In this document: in pieces, positions 16,175 through 25,458 of the stretch
Layout of the letters: each line of letters starts with the position of its first letter
Position numbering within the stretch: the stretch's first letter is position 1
Assembly (NCBI RefSeq): GCF_001444425.1
Contig: NZ_CP013189.1
Coordinates: 930,001-994,000, forward strand
Direction of reading: 5' to 3'
Length of the DNA: 64,000 bases
Source: Pseudohongiella spirulinae
Lineage (GTDB): Bacteria > Pseudomonadota > Gammaproteobacteria > Pseudomonadales > Pseudohongiellaceae
Notes under the pieces: model-generated
The model's database searches: none
Told to the model about the DNA's origin: nothing
What the model saw: the letters and a program-made list of their open reading frames with translations, nothing else
Made by a program: the position numbers and the translations under genes

Positions 16175-18523
16175 TTGACAGTTGATATAGCGCTGGTTCT
16201 GGGAATACTGCTGATAGCAGTGGTGTTTTTTGCCACAGAGAAGCTCCGCATGGATGTGGTTGCTCTGCTGGTGCTCAGTGCGCTGGCGGTCACGGGTCTG
16301 GTGTCACCCGATCAGGCGATTTCCGGCTTCAGTCATCCGGCAGTGGTGACTATCTGGGCGATGTTCATATTGAGCGATGGCCTGACCCGGGCCGGTATAG
16401 CCGACGCACTGGGTCGGCGGGTCATACGGGTGGCGGGTGACAGTGAAATGAAGCTGGTTGCCACCTTTATGCTGCTGGCCGGACTGCTGTCCGGGTTTAT
16501 GAACAATATCGGCGTCACGGCCCTGCTATTGCCGGTGGTTGTCAGTGTTGCACGTCAGGTTGGAGCGACACCTTCACGTCTTTTGATGCCCATGGCCTTC
16601 GGCTGTCTGCTTGGCGGCGCGTTGACCCTGATTGGCACGCCACCCAATTTGCTGGTCAGCACCGCGCTGGAAGAGTCCGGCTTTCAGGGTTTCGGATTTT
16701 TCGATTTCACACCTATTGCCGTGCCAGTGTTGTTAGCCGGCACAGCCTTTGTGGCGCTGGTGGGGCGTCACTGGTTACCGGCCCGCGATCCGGTGGCCGA
16801 GACTGGCAGCAGCCGGGATCTTCGTGAGCTGTACAGTTTGCAGGAGCGCATTTTTGCTGTGCAGGTGCCGGAAGACTCCTTGCTGGTCGGCAAGCGTCTG
16901 GGTGAGACCGGTTTGACGGCGGCGGCAGGCCTGATGATTATTGCCCTGAGTCGGTCAGGCCAGACGCAGGCTTTACCCTCGTCAGTCACCCGCTTGCAGG
17001 CAGGTGATATTCTGCTGGCGCAGGGGCGACTGGATCGGTTCAAGCTGCTCCGTCACTGGAGTGAGTTGGCCATCGAGCGCGAAGCGCCGGTTTTGCATGA
17101 CCGTTTGCTGGAGGATGCGGCGCTCTATGAGGTGGCCCTGACAGAAGAAAATCCCCTTATCGGGCGCACACTCAATCCGCTGGACTTCAACGAACAGACC
17201 GGTGGCTGGCTGTTGGCCGTTCTGCGCGGTGACACCGTGCGGCGTACCCACCTGGCAGATTACGAGTTAAAGGCCGGTGACCGCATTCTGGTGCAGGCTG
17301 GCGAGAAAGCCCGTAAGTCCGTCGAGTCACGATATGAGTTCGATAAGCTGCAAGCCCTGGACAAGGAACAGGTGCAGCATCGATATCAGCTCGATGAACG
17401 TCTGCTGGTACTCAGGGTGCCCAAAGATGCGGCACTGGACGGCAAGCATATAACTGATATGCGTCTGGGCAAGGCCTTCGATCTGCGCCTGATGGCGTTA
17501 TTCCGCGAGGGCGAGTTCATGCGTCCGATTCCGGCTGAGCTGGAAATTCATGGCGGCGATTTGTTGCTGGTGCAGGGACGGCTGGAGGACTTTGATCTGC
17601 TGCGCGGCTTACAGCAGTTAAAGATGCTGGATGATGCCACCCCCTATCTGAAGGTTTTTGAGCAAGGCAAACTGGCGATGGTTGAGGCCATTATGCACCC
17701 GCATAAATGGATCAATAACAAGACCATCGCCGATCTCAAGCTGCGCGAGGCTTGGCAGGTGGAGGTTGCTGCTTTGTGGCGGGGCGGTCGCCCGTATCGA
17801 TCTGGATTAAAAGATATGGAACTACAGCGCGGTGACGCGCTGTTGCTGGTCGCGCCGGTAAAACAACTGGCGGATCTTAACCGCAATAAAGACCTGATCA
17901 TTCTGAATCCGGTATCAGCACCAGAGGTTGACAAGTCTCGCGCGCCGATTGCTCTGGGCAGCATGCTGGCGGTGGTGTTGATTGCACTGTCCGGCTGGTT
18001 GCCGATTTACATTGCCGCTCTGATGGGGGCGACAGCCATGGTATTGGGGCGATGTCTGACCATGGAACAGGCCTACAAGGCCATACATTGGCGTTCTATC
18101 GTACTGCTGGTGGGCATGATGCCCCTGGGGACAGCCATGCAGGGCAGCGGCGCTGCGGATTTTCTGGCGGCTCAGTTGCTGACTCTGACCGGTGCATACA
18201 ACCCCTGGTTGACCGTTGCTGGTCTTTATTTTCTGTCTGTCATCGGGACCTTGATTATTCCGGTGGTGGTGCTTGTGGTGCTGATGGCGCCGATTGGTCT
18301 GTCACTCAGTCTGAGTCTGGGTGTCGACCCGCATGCGGCCATGATGGCCATTGCCCTGGCGGCTTCGGCAAGCGTGGCAAGTCCGGTCGCCCACCCCACC
18401 AACGTGCTGGTGATGGGGCCGGGCGGTTACCGGTTTGTTGACTTTCTGAAGTTGGGCCTGCCACTGACGTTGGTGGTGTTTGCTGTAGGCGCCGTGTTGA
18501 TGCCCTTGGTATGGCCGCTCTAA
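16175..18523 (+). CDS. SLC13-type permease with four RCK_C domains
   Basis: About 782 aa. The membrane domain is split. The first half carries FMNNIGVTALLLPVV and LIGTPPNLLVS, and the second half carries ASVASPVAHPTNVLVMGPGG. Between them (about residues 205-590) are four RCK_C/TrkA_C-like units, each ending in a GD(I/R/L/A)LL-type strand (AGDILLAQG, AGDRILVQA, GGDLLLVQG, RGDALLLVA). Two such domains are usual for this family, so four is notable. SLC13 relatives import sulfate or dicarboxylates with Na+; RCK_C domains sense ligands. I chose TTG at 16175 because GAGG lies 8 nt upstream. Confidence 0.88.
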   Translation: MTVDIALVLGILLIAVVFFATEKLRMDVVALLVLSALAVTGLVSPDQAISGFSHPAVVTIWAMFILSDGLTRAGIADALGRRVIRVAGDSEMKLVATFMLLAGLLSGFMNNIGVTALLLPVVVSVARQVGATPSRLLMPMAFGCLLGGALTLIGTPPNLLVSTALEESGFQGFGFFDFTPIAVPVLLAGTAFVALVGRHWLPARDPVAETGSSRDLRELYSLQERIFAVQVPEDSLLVGKRLGETGLTAAAGLMIIALSRSGQTQALPSSVTRLQAGDILLAQGRLDRFKLLRHWSELAIEREAPVLHDRLLEDAALYEVALTEENPLIGRTLNPLDFNEQTGGWLLAVLRGDTVRRTHLADYELKAGDRILVQAGEKARKSVESRYEFDKLQALDKEQVQHRYQLDERLLVLRVPKDAALDGKHITDMRLGKAFDLRLMALFREGEFMRPIPAELEIHGGDLLLVQGRLEDFDLLRGLQQLKMLDDATPYLKVFEQGKLAMVEAIMHPHKWINNKTIADLKLREAWQVEVAALWRGGRPYRSGLKDMELQRGDALLLVAPVKQLADLNRNKDLIILNPVSAPEVDKSRAPIALGSMLAVVLIALSGWLPIYIAALMGATAMVLGRCLTMEQAYKAIHWRSIVLLVGMMPLGTAMQGSGAADFLAAQLLTLTGAYNPWLTVAGLYFLSVIGTLIIPVVVLVVLMAPIGLSLSLSLGVDPHAAMMAIALAASASVASPVAHPTNVLVMGPGGYRFVDFLKLGLPLTLVVFAVGAVLMPLVWPL

Positions 18524-18527
18524 GAAA

Positions 18528-18944
18528 TTACTGCATCTGTGAAAAATCAGTAGCCGTCATATATTCGCGCACGACACTCTGCAGAATCTGGCCGTCACGA
18601 TTCGATGCTTCAGCAACCTGAGCCCACTCCGGATCGCTGCCAAAGGCTCGCCAGGAGGCTGTCGCTGCTTCCATGCTGTCGTGTTTCAATATGTAGATCA
18701 GTGTGTTGCCGGACTTTTCAGGGTCAACTGGAACCCAGTACCCGATATTGCTCATGCCGTGTTTTTCAAAAATACGCATGGTGTGGTCACGAAAACGTGC
18801 CAGTAGTTTATCGAGATTGCCGGGTGTGGAAGTGTAGGTCCTGAGTTCGTATACCGGGCCACTTTGAGCCAGTGACAGTGGCGACAACGCCAGCGTGAAG
18901 GCAATAGTCAGCATCATTGCTGATGTTTTTATGATTGATTTCAA
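18528..18944 (-). CDS. Secreted NIPSNAP-family protein
   Basis: 138 aa. A signal peptide (LALSPLSLAQ, about residues 13-24) precedes a single NIPSNAP/dimeric alpha-beta-barrel domain starting VYELRTYTSTPGNLDKLLAR, with the later GYWVP and LIYILKHDS strands. The biochemical role of these proteins is unsettled. The TTG start at 18944 has GAGG 8 nt upstream; a much longer in-frame extension would run into the divergent SLC13 gene and looks non-coding. It converges with the first SLC13 gene (4-nt gap). Confidence 0.75.
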   Translation of the reverse strand: MKSIIKTSAMMLTIAFTLALSPLSLAQSGPVYELRTYTSTPGNLDKLLARFRDHTMRIFEKHGMSNIGYWVPVDPEKSGNTLIYILKHDSMEAATASWRAFGSDPEWAQVAEASNRDGQILQSVVREYMTATDFSQMQ

Positions 18945-19079
18945 GATCTGATCCTCGATGATAAGCGGGTTCGGACTGAGATTAGCAGACTGGCGCTGAA
19001 TGCAGCAATAGATGAGGTTGCCGCCTGACAGATGCATGGTGTCTAATAGTTTGCACAGGACGTCGCCAGAGGGTTTTTC

Positions 19080-21026
19080 ATGAGTCAGGATCAATTCATT
19101 ATTATCGCCATCCTGCTGCTGAGCATGGTGATGTTCATGTGGGGGCGCTGGCGTCATGATATGGTCGCTGGGGGCGCATTATTGGCCTGTATCCTGACCG
19201 GCCTGGTGCCCTCGGCAGATGCCTTTACCGGATTCGGTCACCCGGCTGTCATTACTGTGGCATGCGTTCTGGTGCTTAGCTACGGCCTGCAGATAACCGG
19301 GGCGGTGGACGTGCTTTCGCAGCGGATTTTGCCCTCATCGGCGGGTCCGACACTCAGTATCTTCTCGTTGACTGCTCTGGCAGCGGTGCTTTCCGGTTTC
19401 ATGAATAATGTGGGTGCTCTGGCGCTGCTGATGCCTGTTGCTATTCAGATGGCTGCCAAACAGGGCATTCCCACTGGCCGCGTCCTGATGCCTCTGGCTT
19501 TTGGTTCCATCTTGGGAGGTACGACCACTTTGATCGGGACGCCCCCCAACCTGATTGTATCCGGTTTCAGGGCAGAGTCCGGCTTGGGCCACTACAGCAT
19601 GTTTGATTTCTCACCGGTAGGTGTGTCGATCACGGTGGTGGGCATTCTGTTTGTCGGGCTGATTGGCTGGCGACTGGTACCCGGACGTAAACAGGCGGAA
19701 AGCGCCAGTTTTGAAACCGGCACGTATCTGACCGAAGTGCGCATAGTGGCGGACAGCAAGGCGGTCGGCAAGACACTGCGCGAAGTCGAAGCCACCCTGG
19801 AAAAAGAGGATGCGCAAATTGTTGGCATGGTGCGTGGCGATGTGCGGGTCATCGCCCCTTACTCCAGGCGGGTGATCCGGGAAGACGACATTCTGGTTAT
19901 TGAAGCTGAGCCAGAGTCTTTGGGAAGCGCATTGGGCAGCCTGGGGCTGAAGCTGGAAGAGGAGGTCATTTCGAAAAAGGCGTCTGATGAAGAGAAAGAC
20001 AGTGGCGACAGCAAGGCGGAAAAAGAAAAGTCAGCGGATAAATCACAGCGCAAGGATCTGATTAATAAACGTGGTCGCAAAGTAGCCGTTAAATCAGAGA
20101 AGCTGTCAGAAAGCAGTGAAACTGCAGAAACCAGTCAGTCTGAAGAGAAAAAAACACCCAGCAAATCAGATGAACTGGTCATACAGGAACTGGTGGTCAT
20201 GCCCGACTCCAATCTGGCAGGTCGCACGGCGTCGGATATTGAATTGAGAACGCGTTACGGCATTAATCTGTTGGCAGTGTCCCGACAGGGGCGGCGTTCA
20301 ATCAAGCGCTTGCGCTCCACTCCCATCCGGGGTGGCGATGTCTTGTTGATGCAGGGAGTTCCAGAGGCGGTTTCCGGATTCGCCAATGATTTTCGCTGTG
20401 TTCCTCTGGCGCAACGCGATATCCGCGTGCCCGTGAAAGGCCAGGCGTTGCTGGCCGTTGGCATATTCATGTCGGCTATATTGGCAACCGCCTTCGGTAT
20501 TCTGCCGGTATCGATAGCTTTTTCTGCGGCGGTGCTCGCCTATATGGCTCTGCGCATTGTGCCGCCTCGTTCAGTGTACGACTCAATTGACTGGCCCGTG
20601 ATCGTGCTCCTGGGAGCCCTGCTGCCAGTGGCCGGGGCGATGGCGAGCACCGGCACTGCTGATGTGTTGGCAGGTGCTTTACTGGACTGGCTGGCGCAGG
20701 GCAATGCCGTAATTGCGCTGGTGTTGATCCTGGTTGTGACAATGACCCTTTCTGATTTTATGAACAATGCGGCAACAGCGGCGGTTATGTGTCCATTGGC
20801 AATCAGCGTCGCTTCACAATTGGGTGTAAATCCGGACTCATTCCTGATGGCAGTTGCAATCGGTGCATCCTGTGCTTTTCTGACGCCTATCGGCCACCAG
20901 AACAATACCCTGATTCTGGGTCCCGGCGGATTCAAGTTTGGTGACTATTGGCGGCTGGGTTTGCCGGTAGAGATTGTAGTTGTTGTTGTCAGCGTGCCGA
21001 CTCTGCTGTGGATCTGGCCCTTGTAG
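19080..21026 (+). CDS. SLC13-type permease with RCK_C domains and a charged linker
   Basis: 648 aa. Same family as the permease at 16.2-18.5 kb: GFMNNVGALALLMPV, LIGTPPNLIVSGF, SDFMNNAATAAV and GHQNNTLILGPGG are the membrane signatures. Two RCK_C domains (about 217-280 and 368-430) are separated by a roughly 75-residue low-complexity linker rich in Lys, Glu and Ser (about 290-365). The linker looks disordered. GAGGG lies 6 nt before the ATG. The two permeases may be ancient duplicates with different substrates. The second half contains the HQNN stretch where the first permease has HPTN. Confidence 0.88.
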   Translation: MSQDQFIIIAILLLSMVMFMWGRWRHDMVAGGALLACILTGLVPSADAFTGFGHPAVITVACVLVLSYGLQITGAVDVLSQRILPSSAGPTLSIFSLTALAAVLSGFMNNVGALALLMPVAIQMAAKQGIPTGRVLMPLAFGSILGGTTTLIGTPPNLIVSGFRAESGLGHYSMFDFSPVGVSITVVGILFVGLIGWRLVPGRKQAESASFETGTYLTEVRIVADSKAVGKTLREVEATLEKEDAQIVGMVRGDVRVIAPYSRRVIREDDILVIEAEPESLGSALGSLGLKLEEEVISKKASDEEKDSGDSKAEKEKSADKSQRKDLINKRGRKVAVKSEKLSESSETAETSQSEEKKTPSKSDELVIQELVVMPDSNLAGRTASDIELRTRYGINLLAVSRQGRRSIKRLRSTPIRGGDVLLMQGVPEAVSGFANDFRCVPLAQRDIRVPVKGQALLAVGIFMSAILATAFGILPVSIAFSAAVLAYMALRIVPPRSVYDSIDWPVIVLLGALLPVAGAMASTGTADVLAGALLDWLAQGNAVIALVLILVVTMTLSDFMNNAATAAVMCPLAISVASQLGVNPDSFLMAVAIGASCAFLTPIGHQNNTLILGPGGFKFGDYWRLGLPVEIVVVVVSVPTLLWIWPL

Positions 21027-21038
21027 CGAGCAGTCTTG

Positions 21039-21242
21039 TCAGGATCGGGGTTCCTCTTTCTCGGCCGTCTTCAGCAGCATCCAGGCACCGATAAATATGG
21101 AACTGATCATGCTGATGGCGAGCACAACCACCAGTCGATAGGGAATGGCAATATAGACACCGCCAAAATACTCGGCGGCCATGGCGAGCAGATTAACAAC
21201 CACCAGGGCGGTGAAGAAGACTATCCAGATCAGCTTTTTCAT
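21039..21242 (-). CDS. Small two-helix membrane protein
   Basis: 67 aa with two hydrophobic helices (about 4-25 and 33-57) and a short charged C-terminus ending EKEEPRS. I do not recognise a family. It sits 42 nt downstream of the FG-GAP gene on the same strand and could be the last cistron of that run. It converges with the SLC13 gene, with 12 nt between the stops. Small size limits confidence, but hydrophobic patterning and position support a real gene. Confidence 0.5.
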   Translation of the reverse strand: MKKLIWIVFFTALVVVNLLAMAAEYFGGVYIAIPYRLVVVLAISMISSIFIGAWMLLKTAEKEEPRS

Positions 21243-21284
21243 TATTCTGTTACTCCGGATCAGTTTGTGCTTTATTGTATTGTG

Positions 21285-22934
21285 TCAGTGTGACAGAAAC
21301 AGAATGCCGGTGACAGACTCCTCATTGCGCTGTAGCAGTACAAAAATATCATCGCGCCCGTCATCATTTAAATCGCGCAGTGCCAGATCGCCCCTGGCGG
21401 CACTTTCGTCCAGCGGGACAATCGTGTCCGGGGCACGGTCACTGACAGCCCGAACGTCCCGATTAATTTCGATATCGAACTGATCAATGATGCGGCGGAT
21501 ATCGATTTCATAGCTGTCGACACTACGACTGTAGTTCAGTGATGCCAGAAAACGATCATCAGAGGGATCGGCTTCGGGTTGCAGAGCCTGGTTGAAAAGC
21601 TGCAGTTGATCGCTCATCAGTACCAGCAGGTCGGACATGGCCTGTTGTGTGCCATTTACCCGTGCAGCAGGTATGACAGCTTCCATCGAACTGGCCCGTT
21701 CGCGGACTTCGTTGACCGACCCGATCAGGCGTAACACAGACGGAAAACGCAAGGCAACATTGATCCGCCGGGAGGGACGACGCGCAAAGCTGTCGCCCTC
21801 GTTTGGGTAGATGTAGGCTTCAAGATTGATGGTGCCGGAAATAGCCAGCCATAGAAAAACGTCGCTCAGCGATACCTGTTCGACCCGCCATAACCACAGG
21901 TCAGGCTGGTCGTCTTCGTTCTCATCATAAAGAAATACTGACAGCACATTGCCGCCGGAACGCAGAATCTGGTCAGCCTGCTGCAGATCCACGCCCTGAT
22001 CAGTTCCCAGGTGCAGTGCGACCCGCCCCCCTTCACGCAAGATCAGATCGTCAAAGCCATCACCATTCATGTCGGAAAGGATTTCTTCGTGGGTGAGCGC
22101 CAGCACGCCGGTCAGATTGGCGAAATCGAGTTGATCGAAGTCGAAGTCTCCCAGCCGTTCGCGAATCGCCAACCGGTCCACCGATATGTCCGGTTCGCTG
22201 TTGAACCAGACGGCTTCGTTTGAGCGAGCAAGAAACACATCCAGCCGTTCCTCGGTATCGGAAATCAGATCAGGCAGCCCGTCACCGTTGACATCACGCA
22301 GGGTCATCAGCGGAATGCGCAGTGCCTGGCCAACCTCGCGGCCCAGCTCCCGTCCCGGATGCAACACTGAACGCAATTGCATGTCGGACACTACCCGCAG
22401 TGGCTGTTGATAGCTGCCGTCGGTGGACCGGATAAAAATACTGAGTTCGCCGGCGCCCGGTATGATCAGATCCGGCCGACCATCATCGTTCAGGTCCCGA
22501 CTCAGACTCAACTGATGCACACCCTGTGGAAGAAAACCGCTGACATTGTCCAGCAGCGTTTCTGCCTCACCAAACTGGTCCTGTTGCAACTGCCAGCGCT
22601 GCACCTGCTGACCATCAATAAGAGCAATCAACGCGAAATCATCGCTGATATCCCAGCCCGTGGCCTGTCCGGGCAGGGTCACGCTGGTTTGTGGGGCATT
22701 AAAGTCGAACAGACCATCCTGTTGGTAAAATAAATTGATGGTATTGCCATTCTGAGTCAGCACGTCGCTCAAGCCATCCTGATTGGCATCAACGATGATC
22801 AACTTCTCTGTATCCGGCGGCAGTGTAAAATCGATGCGCGTATAACCTTCAATGGTGTTGGCGTTTACCGTTGCGAAATTCCCGGCGACGACGAGGGCGG
22901 CAAATAACGCGACTTGTCCTGGAAAGAGATTCAT
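21285..22934 (-). CDS. Exported VCBS/FG-GAP repeat protein A
   Basis: 549 aa. A signal peptide (ALFAALVVAGNFATVNA) is followed by repeated calcium-loop motifs of the VCBS/FG-GAP type: DANQDGLSD, DLNDDGRPD, DVNGDGLPD, DMNGDGFDD, DENEDDQPD and DLNDDGRDD, spread through the chain. Such repeats normally fold into a beta-propeller like integrin alpha heads. It ends near its last repeat with no anchor. The ATG overlaps the stop of the second FG-GAP gene (ATGA). No enzymatic motif is visible; ligand binding or scaffolding is inferred. Confidence 0.85.
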   Translation of the reverse strand: MNLFPGQVALFAALVVAGNFATVNANTIEGYTRIDFTLPPDTEKLIIVDANQDGLSDVLTQNGNTINLFYQQDGLFDFNAPQTSVTLPGQATGWDISDDFALIALIDGQQVQRWQLQQDQFGEAETLLDNVSGFLPQGVHQLSLSRDLNDDGRPDLIIPGAGELSIFIRSTDGSYQQPLRVVSDMQLRSVLHPGRELGREVGQALRIPLMTLRDVNGDGLPDLISDTEERLDVFLARSNEAVWFNSEPDISVDRLAIRERLGDFDFDQLDFANLTGVLALTHEEILSDMNGDGFDDLILREGGRVALHLGTDQGVDLQQADQILRSGGNVLSVFLYDENEDDQPDLWLWRVEQVSLSDVFLWLAISGTINLEAYIYPNEGDSFARRPSRRINVALRFPSVLRLIGSVNEVRERASSMEAVIPAARVNGTQQAMSDLLVLMSDQLQLFNQALQPEADPSDDRFLASLNYSRSVDSYEIDIRRIIDQFDIEINRDVRAVSDRAPDTIVPLDESAARGDLALRDLNDDGRDDIFVLLQRNEESVTGILFLSH

Positions 22935-24472
22935 GGTTGTGAGATTAGTGCAGTAATGGTGTTGGAATGGAAAAGTAGAATGTCCGGCACTTGATCGCTA
23001 TTGATATCATGAACCTCAAAGTCCAATATTGTGCGACCTGGCACATATTGCCAGAAAGGCTCGGCCGAAAACTGCAGATTGTCGGAAATGTTCCTGGCGG
23101 CCAGGGTGCCTTCCTCCGTCAGGTACAGGGCGTCAATCCGGCCATCACCGTTTATGTCACTATGGAGCTGGATTGGACTGGTCAGGCCGCGAATGCTGGA
23201 TGCGGAGAAGCTGTCGTCCTGACGAAAATCCGGTCTATTGTTGAACACCAGACCGTTGCTGCCCGGGCCATACAAGAGCTGGGTTCTTACGATGCTGGCA
23301 TTGCGAATGGCATTTACCAGCGGGATGGTATAGTAGGTGACACTGAGCTGGCGTTGTCCATTTTGCAAAAGATCGCTTGTGCTGATACGCAGGTCATACC
23401 CACTGAAGCGCATGACCTGACTGGGTTGTTGCAGATCAAAATGTCCTCCCTGATTCAGATACAGGAAGACATCCCAGTTTTCACCTCGTTCGACAATGCG
23501 AACGATGTCGGTCAGCCCGTCGCCATTTAGCTCCAGCAGTTGAATATCCCCCTCCATAACGACAGGACCCTGCCAGGTGACGGGTGAATCCGCCTCGCCA
23601 ACTCGATCGCGACTTACGATGTTGATCTGTCCGAACAAGTCATTACCGACATTCAGAAAAACAATGTCGGCTGCATCCCGGGCGGTCATATCGCTGAGTA
23701 CGGCGGGCGGCAGCCAGCGCTCGGTTTCCAGAAGTGTTTGTGAAGCATTGGCTTTGGCGTCGACCACAAAGTCCTGAAAGTCAGAGGCTGAACGGGGGAT
23801 AACCCGGACAACCAGTCCGTCCTGTTCGTTGAAGGATACTTCGGTGGAGAAGCGGCCGGCTGCTGGCGGTAGCCGGCTGGGGTCGATGTCAGTATTTTCA
23901 GTTCTAATCTGACGAATTAATTCAAAGCTCTCATGGTCGGTGGCGCTGAAATATCCGTAGCCATCAGTGCCAGGCAGCAGCAGGTCGACAAAGCCGTTAC
24001 CCGTCAGATCCCGGGGCTCTGGCAGAAAGTAGGTTATCCGGCGCTCAGGTACTGATGCCAGAAATGGCCAGTCGAACAGATGCCGTATATTGCCGGCATA
24101 AGTTGCCTGTGCTGTGCTCAGACTGAAGACTGAATTGCCAGTGAACAGCAATAGTTCCACACCCGGTTCAGGTCTTACATCAGCAAAGGTCACGGCGACA
24201 ATTTCCGGGCGGATATCCACAATGCGGCTTGGCTGTGCCGGAAAGCGATGATCTGCCTGTTGCTGGAAAATCAGTAACTGTCGACCCACACCAGCCGCCC
24301 AGTGCGGTACGATGAGATCGATCAGCCCGTCGCCGTCGACATCCGCAAGGCGGATATTATTTGGCCATTCAGGAGCCGGAATTTCAGATGCAATGTAGTT
24401 GCCTTGCGCTATCGCGCTTCCTGAAAACAAGGTGGCAAGCAGGGCTGCCGTTACAAAGCGCCGTTGCTTCAT
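22931..24472 (-). CDS. Exported VCBS/FG-GAP repeat protein B
   Basis: 513 aa. Signal peptide to about residue 22 (LFSGSAIAQ). FG-GAP type loops: DVDGDGLID near residue 45, DLTGNGFVD, ELNGDGLTD, DINGDGRID and a C-terminal DINSDQVPD. It resembles its downstream neighbour in architecture, probably an old duplication. The start codon overlaps the PDZ gene stop as ATGA. Predicted to be a periplasmic or surface propeller acting with the double-PDZ lipoprotein and the ABC transporter of the same operon. Confidence 0.85.
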   Translation of the reverse strand: MKQRRFVTAALLATLFSGSAIAQGNYIASEIPAPEWPNNIRLADVDGDGLIDLIVPHWAAGVGRQLLIFQQQADHRFPAQPSRIVDIRPEIVAVTFADVRPEPGVELLLFTGNSVFSLSTAQATYAGNIRHLFDWPFLASVPERRITYFLPEPRDLTGNGFVDLLLPGTDGYGYFSATDHESFELIRQIRTENTDIDPSRLPPAAGRFSTEVSFNEQDGLVVRVIPRSASDFQDFVVDAKANASQTLLETERWLPPAVLSDMTARDAADIVFLNVGNDLFGQINIVSRDRVGEADSPVTWQGPVVMEGDIQLLELNGDGLTDIVRIVERGENWDVFLYLNQGGHFDLQQPSQVMRFSGYDLRISTSDLLQNGQRQLSVTYYTIPLVNAIRNASIVRTQLLYGPGSNGLVFNNRPDFRQDDSFSASSIRGLTSPIQLHSDINGDGRIDALYLTEEGTLAARNISDNLQFSAEPFWQYVPGRTILDFEVHDINSDQVPDILLFHSNTITALISQP

Positions 24473-25458
24473 TCTTCGATCAGCTCCCCGAAACCGGTGC
24501 TTGCCCGGAATAGTCCCAGTACATCGTATTGCTGCTCAGCTCCGGTGCGCTGATATTGAAAAATCGAGAACATTAGCAGATCCCCGATGCGCAGACGGGT
24601 CTGATCGGGATTGAGTGAAGATTCATACCTGAATAGGGGCCAAAGGCTCAACTGGCTGAGGCGTCGACCCGGATGCCAGAGCGTGATCTGCTCTGACATC
24701 ACACGGGACCCGCGTCTTATTTGCAGTGTCACTTTATCGCCCGGATTGTAGCCACTGTTGATACGGGAGATCAGATCCTGAGCCGATGTAATTGCCTGCT
24801 GATCCAGCGACAAAATAATATCACCGGATTGCAGACCGGCATCAGGCAGCGGACTGTGCTCGAACCAGCGAATCAGTTGGGCACCAAATACGGGTTGTTG
24901 CTGGCTGTCAGTGGTGCGCGTGCTTGTAAAGCCGGCTCTGAGCAGCACCGGGTCCGCCCGGTATAATTCGACAGGGGGCAGTTGTACCAGTGAAGAAGCC
25001 TGAACATTGACATGCGCTGTGAAGACAGTGGTGTTGCGTCTGACCTCAAACTCGAAGCGACGATCTGAGCTGGTTTCCAGAGCCAGCGCGTCCAGAACAT
25101 CGGGTTCATTACTGGGCGCACCATCAATACTCAGGATCACATCACCGGCCCGGATGCCGGCCCGGTCAGCGGCTCCGCCCGGGCTGACGGTGCGAACGCG
25201 GATTCCGGGTAATATGCTGATGTTGGTCAGGGAATCACTTTCGTTGATCGTTGCGCTCAGACCAAAATCCACTGCAGGGGTGCCCGCGCTTGTCGGGTTG
25301 CCCGTGAAGTCAGACTGCTCAGCAGACATGGAGACGCTGGGCGCCAACTGACGAGGTTCGGTACTGACACAGGCGCTGATTGCGAACAGGCACAGGGTGA
25401 TCGCCATACTGCGAATTGGCCTGACATTATACAGGCTGGTGACAGGGCTTAATTTCAT
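24469..25458 (-). CDS. Double-PDZ lipoprotein
   Basis: 329 aa from the ATG at 25458, which overlaps the ABC permease stop as ATGA. A lipobox (ISAC, Val at +2) indicates a lipoprotein, probably in the outer membrane. Two PDZ domains follow: one at about 80-150 (PGGAADRAGIRAGDVILSID) and one at about 200-265 (PLPDAGLQSGDIILSLDQQ). No protease catalytic domain is attached, so it is likely an adaptor that binds peptide ends. An in-frame start 23 codons further upstream would lie inside the permease gene and is less likely. Confidence 0.83.
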   Translation of the reverse strand: MKLSPVTSLYNVRPIRSMAITLCLFAISACVSTEPRQLAPSVSMSAEQSDFTGNPTSAGTPAVDFGLSATINESDSLTNISILPGIRVRTVSPGGAADRAGIRAGDVILSIDGAPSNEPDVLDALALETSSDRRFEFEVRRNTTVFTAHVNVQASSLVQLPPVELYRADPVLLRAGFTSTRTTDSQQQPVFGAQLIRWFEHSPLPDAGLQSGDIILSLDQQAITSAQDLISRINSGYNPGDKVTLQIRRGSRVMSEQITLWHPGRRLSQLSLWPLFRYESSLNPDQTRLRIGDLLMFSIFQYQRTGAEQQYDVLGLFRASTGFGELIEE

